64,000 bases of DNA, taken from Hevea brasiliensis. Taxonomy: Eukaryota > Streptophyta > Magnoliopsida > Malpighiales > Euphorbiaceae. Shown one piece after another: positions 59,830 to 64,000 of this stretch (position 1 is the stretch's first letter; each line of letters starts with the position of its first letter). The stretch is taken from assembly GCF_030052815.1 (NCBI RefSeq), contig NC_079504.1, positions 47,855,614 through 47,919,613 of the forward strand. Direction: 5' to 3'. Both the position numbers and the translations under genes were made by a program. The notes beneath the pieces were generated by a model that was given only the letters and a program-made list of their open reading frames with translations, was not told the DNA's origin and did no database searches.

Positions 59830-61395
59830 TATTCATTTACTCTTACCCCTAGGTCAGCGGTAGACTTGACTTCTGTGTGTTTCCTAGACGCACCGACATC
59901 AAATTAGCGAGGCCCCACTTCCTTGAACCTTGATCACAAACTCTGATCAAGTGGTGAAATAACAAACACATCAATTCTATAACCTAGACTTCCTAAAAAC
60001 ATATAATGGACCTTTAATGTATATCATCTAGGTCCTTTTGGATCATAAAAGTAGGTTTTGGAGCCTCAAAACAATTAAAAAAAATAAGGCTAGCAGAACT
60101 AACTTCAGTTGCCAAAATAAAGGACTTCAGCCGCCAATGTCTTGAATATCAGCTGCCCTTTTCAAGCAGTAGCTACTACAATAGTCAAAGTCTTAGAATT
60201 TAGCTGCTAAAGTCTTAAGCCTTATTTTCCCTTTTTGTCCAAAGTGACTGTGGCTGCCGAAGTCTTGCACTTTAGCTGTCAAACTTGGAAATTTTTTAGA
60301 TTTTTTTTTTTTTGAAAAACTGCATACTTCGGCTATCAAACTAATGGTTTTCGGCAATTGAACCTAATAATTTCTAGAATCTCAGAGTCGAAAACCTATA
60401 GAATCTCACTTCTCACAAAACCAAAACACAGTCCAAGCTCCCAAAACATGATCTAAACATCCCACACACGTAATTAAGGCCTAAAATAACTTGAATTCAA
60501 GCTTAAGTTACACATGCAACCAACATGAACCTAAATTCAAGTAACTATTTAACTTCAAACATCACATTAACAATTCAAGGAACAAAATAAATCAACTTAA
60601 ATGCACTATTTTAAAACAATAAGAAATCTATCCAGTTCATACTTCTAAACATTCTTGTCTTTCATCAAGAAACAACAACAAGAACTAGCATGCCACAATC
60701 ATCAAAAACCCCTACATGCAAAAACTTTTCTAACCTCCACAAAAAGAAATCGAGCTCAAACTCTATATGCACTTCACATAAAACAACCTATCTCATAAAA
60801 CATACTTGAAAACCATCTAGAAGGTCAAAAGAAAAGGAGATTTACCTCTTTTCCCTTAAACATGAATTAAGAGGATTGATAGACAAAAGCTTCAACCCAA
60901 TCTCACTTCACTTTCCCAAAGAAAATCCAAGCATCAAGGTATCTAAAACATGCAATTGCCCAAAAGGATTTTAACTTAAACCCTTTGCATGCAAAAACGG
61001 CTAAGGGAGAGAGAAAAAGACTAATTTTCTTTTAAAGATGAAACTAAGTGAGCTATTTATACCCTATTGTCGAGGGGATTTTTTGTTGCTGAAAGCCCAG
61101 CTTTCAGCTGCTAAAGTCTATTCTGTCCAAAAAGACATTTGAATAATAAAAAGGGATTTCATCTGTCGAAAGTCTAACCTTCGGCTGCCAAAGTTCTTTT
61201 TGCTCACAAGGATACCTTGATTTCTTTTCTTAACAAAATTCACATATAACCTATGCTCTTAACACATTAATTCCATAATATATATATATATATATATATA
61301 TGGTTCACCACTTCCTTGTCTATGAAAATCTCAATTTCACAAGGATTTTCCAATGACGATAGGAATTTCAATGTTAGAAAATGATGGGTGTTACA
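59830..61395 (-). mobile_element. LTR-like block, minus strand (unit 3)
   Basis: This is the full-length counterpart of 1140-2737, including the region missing from unit 2. It carries the TATA-like box, the repeated CAGCTG-core words and the TGTAACACCC terminus (minus strand, ending 61395). The sequence right after the terminus differs from units 1 and 2 (about 61396-61420), where a short piece seems to have been replaced. Confidence 0.38.
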
Positions 61396-61929
61396 CTGGT
61401 CTATCAATCCTCAGCCAACCGTGCCAAAATTGGTGGCTGTTTTCAACATTAGCAAGGAGAGAGAAAAAGGGTTTTTCAAAGCTTTAAAGGCATTCTCAGC
61501 CAACCGGTAGTTGGAATGGACGATTGGGTCTTGTAATCTTCATCTACATTTCCCAAGCCTCGAAATGACACGACAACGCCTTGATTGGAGTTCAGATGAA
61601 GAAGATGCTTAACGTACTGCCTAAACTATATTGGCAAAAATTGGGCAACCAGAGAGGAGTTTTGACTAACTTGTCATTAGACCTATATCCAGCAACTCAT
61701 GGGCATTCCGAAAGTGTATTCAAATTGGCGATAGCTCATTAGTGCTGTGGATCGAGTTTTTGACCTAGTCTTAATGCCCAATGGACTCTCCTTGAAAGTA
61801 GTTATGTTTACAGTCATTTATAGCATTTTCAGATGCTCCGAACGCATTTCAGGTGTCAAAACCAGCATTGGTAAGCCTGAACTCCAACTTAGTGTTTTAT
61901 CTATCTGTTATCCTTGCAAATTTAATTAA
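61396..61929 (+). other. Conserved low-copy stretch, unit 3 copy
   Basis: This is the counterpart of 2738-3285. A 60-codon ORF at 61747-61929 is kept, while the first ORF is disrupted by sequence replacement near 61400. No recognised product. Confidence 0.25.
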
Positions 61930-63790
61930 TAAAATATTCTTGGTAGGTTGAAAATAATTAAAATAAATTGTAAGGACTTAGGATGATCTAAAGGACCTCT
62001 AAGAATACTTTTGAAATTTTTTATGGACATTTAATAATTATTTGGATTGTAGAGGAGATAGAGACCTGAGTTAGAACTTGGATCGATGGATGTAGATTAG
62101 TGTTCCAGTAGGCACTGGATGGGCAATATGATATGTATGGCGAGCTTGAGGTCAATTTGTGTTGTTGCTATTACTCGTGTTTGTTTTACTTTGTAGGGAT
62201 TAGGTCTAGTTACAAAGAAAACTCTATTGAAAATTTAGCAATCCATAGGATTTATTATTCTTGCTTATGTTGTATTTAATTATTTTTAGTTAGTCAATTG
62301 ATAAATGTATGTGTTTGTGTAGGTGATTGAACCAGCCTTTTTTTTTATTTTTCTAGCTGGACCAACTACAATCGGGTCGAGTGTTTATTATTTTTATAAT
62401 TTCTATTTTATTTATATTTTCTAGCATACTCATACATTCACTTATATATGTGTGTGTTCATCGATATATTTACCATACATACTTTTTTATTTTAAATATT
62501 TTAATTTTTTTAATTTTTTAATTTACTTTACATAGAATTATATATATAAAAATAAATAAATTACAAAAATTTATTCAATTGTTAACCTAATTTTTTACTC
62601 ATAGTCTTATATTCTTTTATGATATTAATTAATAAATATAAAAATAAGAATGAGAGAATTTAAGAACTGATCAAATTATTTTTATAATTTTTTATTTTAC
62701 AATAAATAATAATTAACATATTAAAATCTTAATCTTATTATAAATCTTATTTCAAAAAATATTTATTTAAATAAAAATCCTAGCTCAAACAATTCTATTA
62801 ATAGTAAATAATAATGCACAATTAATTTAATGGCTTAATATTAAAATTTATTTTTAAAAATTTTAATAATTATAGCTAGTTTTTTTGTAATTTTAACATA
62901 GTTTTAAAAGTTTATTTTAACCTATAGTCAAAAGTAATTTAAGTCAGCTAACCAGATATAATTTTGATTGTTGATTTCTTTTCTAATCAATTGATATATC
63001 GTAATTTTGACCATTGATTTATTTCATTTTTAAATACTAACTAAAAATAATAAATTTTTAAAATCAAGCTAAAATTTTCAAAAAATAAAGAATTGGCTAT
63101 AACACCAAAAAGTTGAAAAAAAAATTAAAAATTGGGAAGGGGGAACATTAGAATTTTCAAAAACACTCTTCATTATTTTTATTATTTATAAAAATACCAA
63201 ATTAAAATATATTTATAAAAAAATTATTAGTTCTAAAATTCTTATTGCATTAATATAAAATCAAACAGTAAAACACATATTTTTTTTCTTACAATCTCTA
63301 TTCTAAATGGACTATAATAACTTTATTAAAAAATTTAAAAAAATTAAAACTGTTTTGAAAATAACTTTTAGTAAATAATAAATTTTAATTTATAAAATAA
63401 AAATATTCATATTCTCATGTTTTATTTGTAATATTTTAATCACTAAAGTAATATATATTAAAAATTTTATTTCATGTGTTTTATTTATAATATTTTTAAT
63501 TGATTAAAGTAATATAAATTATTAATTTTTTTTATAATTTTTTAAACAACCTTAATTAGAAATAAAATATAATTATGCTTATAAATAATTAATTTTAATT
63601 GACTATTAAAAATAATATATTATGATAATATTATATTATATATAAAAACTTTAAAAAATTATCTAAAAAATTAAATTATAAATTTATATAACAAGTAAAT
63701 TAACATACAATATAAGTTAAGATAAAAACTAATTAAAAAATAAAATCATTATTGTAAATTTTTGGATTGCATTTTTTTATCCAAAAATCA
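61930..63790. other. AT-rich spacer, unit 3
   Basis: This is the counterpart of 3290-5160. It has a single copy of the 41-bp motif and no gene. Around 63060-63160 it follows unit 2 rather than unit 1. Confidence 0.65.
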
Positions 63791-63804
63791 ATTAATACAC
63801 ATTT

Positions 63805-64000
63805 ATGAAACAAATCTCCACTAGATCTTTTATTCGTCACCAAGATGATCACAAGGCCAACCTGCTCCTATCACCCTGGCAGAAGAAGTCTTAAACTAGC
63901 AGACAAAGAATGCTGTAACTCAAAATAAGACGTTAGAGCGCCTTGATTCAAAAATGGATAGAGTCCTTTCTCAAACTCAATCCATAGAATAAGGTTGATT
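63805..64000 (+). pseudogene. Pararetrovirus-like fragment, plus strand, unit 3, cut by window
   Basis: This is the counterpart of 5188-5379. Small losses near 63836 and 63848 shift the frame, so it is broken more than in unit 1. The window ends before the solo LTR site. Confidence 0.38.

Larger units (their letters stand above)
58719..64000. repeat. Tandem segmental duplication, unit 3 (cut by window end)
   Basis: This is colinear with 1 to about 5400 and with 24515 to about 28770. It keeps the 1.1-kb block that unit 2 lost, and has one copy of a 41-bp motif that is doubled in units 1 and 2. The window ends before the solo LTR, foldback element and receptor gene. By offset, the third receptor copy should lie roughly 13 kb past the right edge. 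Confidence 0.9.

Noticed and set aside
1..64000. tRNA or rRNA genes, CRISPR arrays, operons, riboswitches
   Set aside because: None seen. The DNA is plant nuclear in style, and the repeats present are transposons, microsatellites and the segmental array.

Overview
The window is plant nuclear DNA: AT-rich intergenic sequence full of retrotransposon remnants, a GT-AG intron, a tRNA-Met-type retroelement primer site, and a leucine-rich-repeat receptor kinase family. The retroelement style and receptor sequence suggest a woody eudicot, perhaps Euphorbiaceae (rubber tree or cassava relatives). That species guess is an inference from memory, not a search result.

The main structure is a head-to-tail tandem array with a unit of about 24.5 kb. 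Unit 1 is 1-24514, unit 2 is 24515-58718 (lengthened by a 9.6-kb retrotransposon), and unit 3 starts at 58719 and is cut by the window end. The window opens inside a unit, so these borders are phase marks and not true breakpoints. In order, each unit holds: a conserved block of unknown nature; a minus-strand LTR-like block with a TATA box; AT-rich spacer; fragments that look like an endogenous pararetrovirus, interrupted by a solo LTR; a long-hairpin (foldback) element; a block resembling the receptor-gene upstream region; microsatellites; a Ty3/gypsy-like non-coding remnant with internal tandem repeats; nested solo LTRs; a coiled-coil ORF; and the receptor-kinase locus followed by AT-rich repeats.

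The only recognisable host gene is an LRR receptor-like kinase of the LRR-XII (EFR / Xa21 / At3g47570-like) type. It has a signal peptide, about 21 LRRs, one membrane segment, a non-RD kinase (HCD in place of HRD) and the family's single kinase intron. Both copies here are broken, by different lesions: 18538-21987 mainly by nonsense and frameshift changes after LRR 16, and 42699-46135 by frameshifts before the membrane segment plus a heavily damaged kinase. No intact host gene is visible. A third copy is expected just beyond the right edge.

Insertions and deletions date events relative to the duplication. Solo LTRs with matching target-site duplications in units 1 and 2 came first. A 151-bp TRIM-like solo LTR (35805-35955) and the full-length gypsy-type element (47469-57047) are only in unit 2 and came later. 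Unit-specific deletions, a 41-bp tandem repeat shared by units 1 and 2 only, and a patch shared by units 2 and 3 only show that the array is a mosaic. The oddest signal is a pair of exon patches flanking the kinase intron of the second receptor copy, with almost only transversions toward A/T, while the intron between them is ordinary. Nothing here looks like a new biochemical system. The interest is in receptor-cluster birth and decay, and in the transversion patches.
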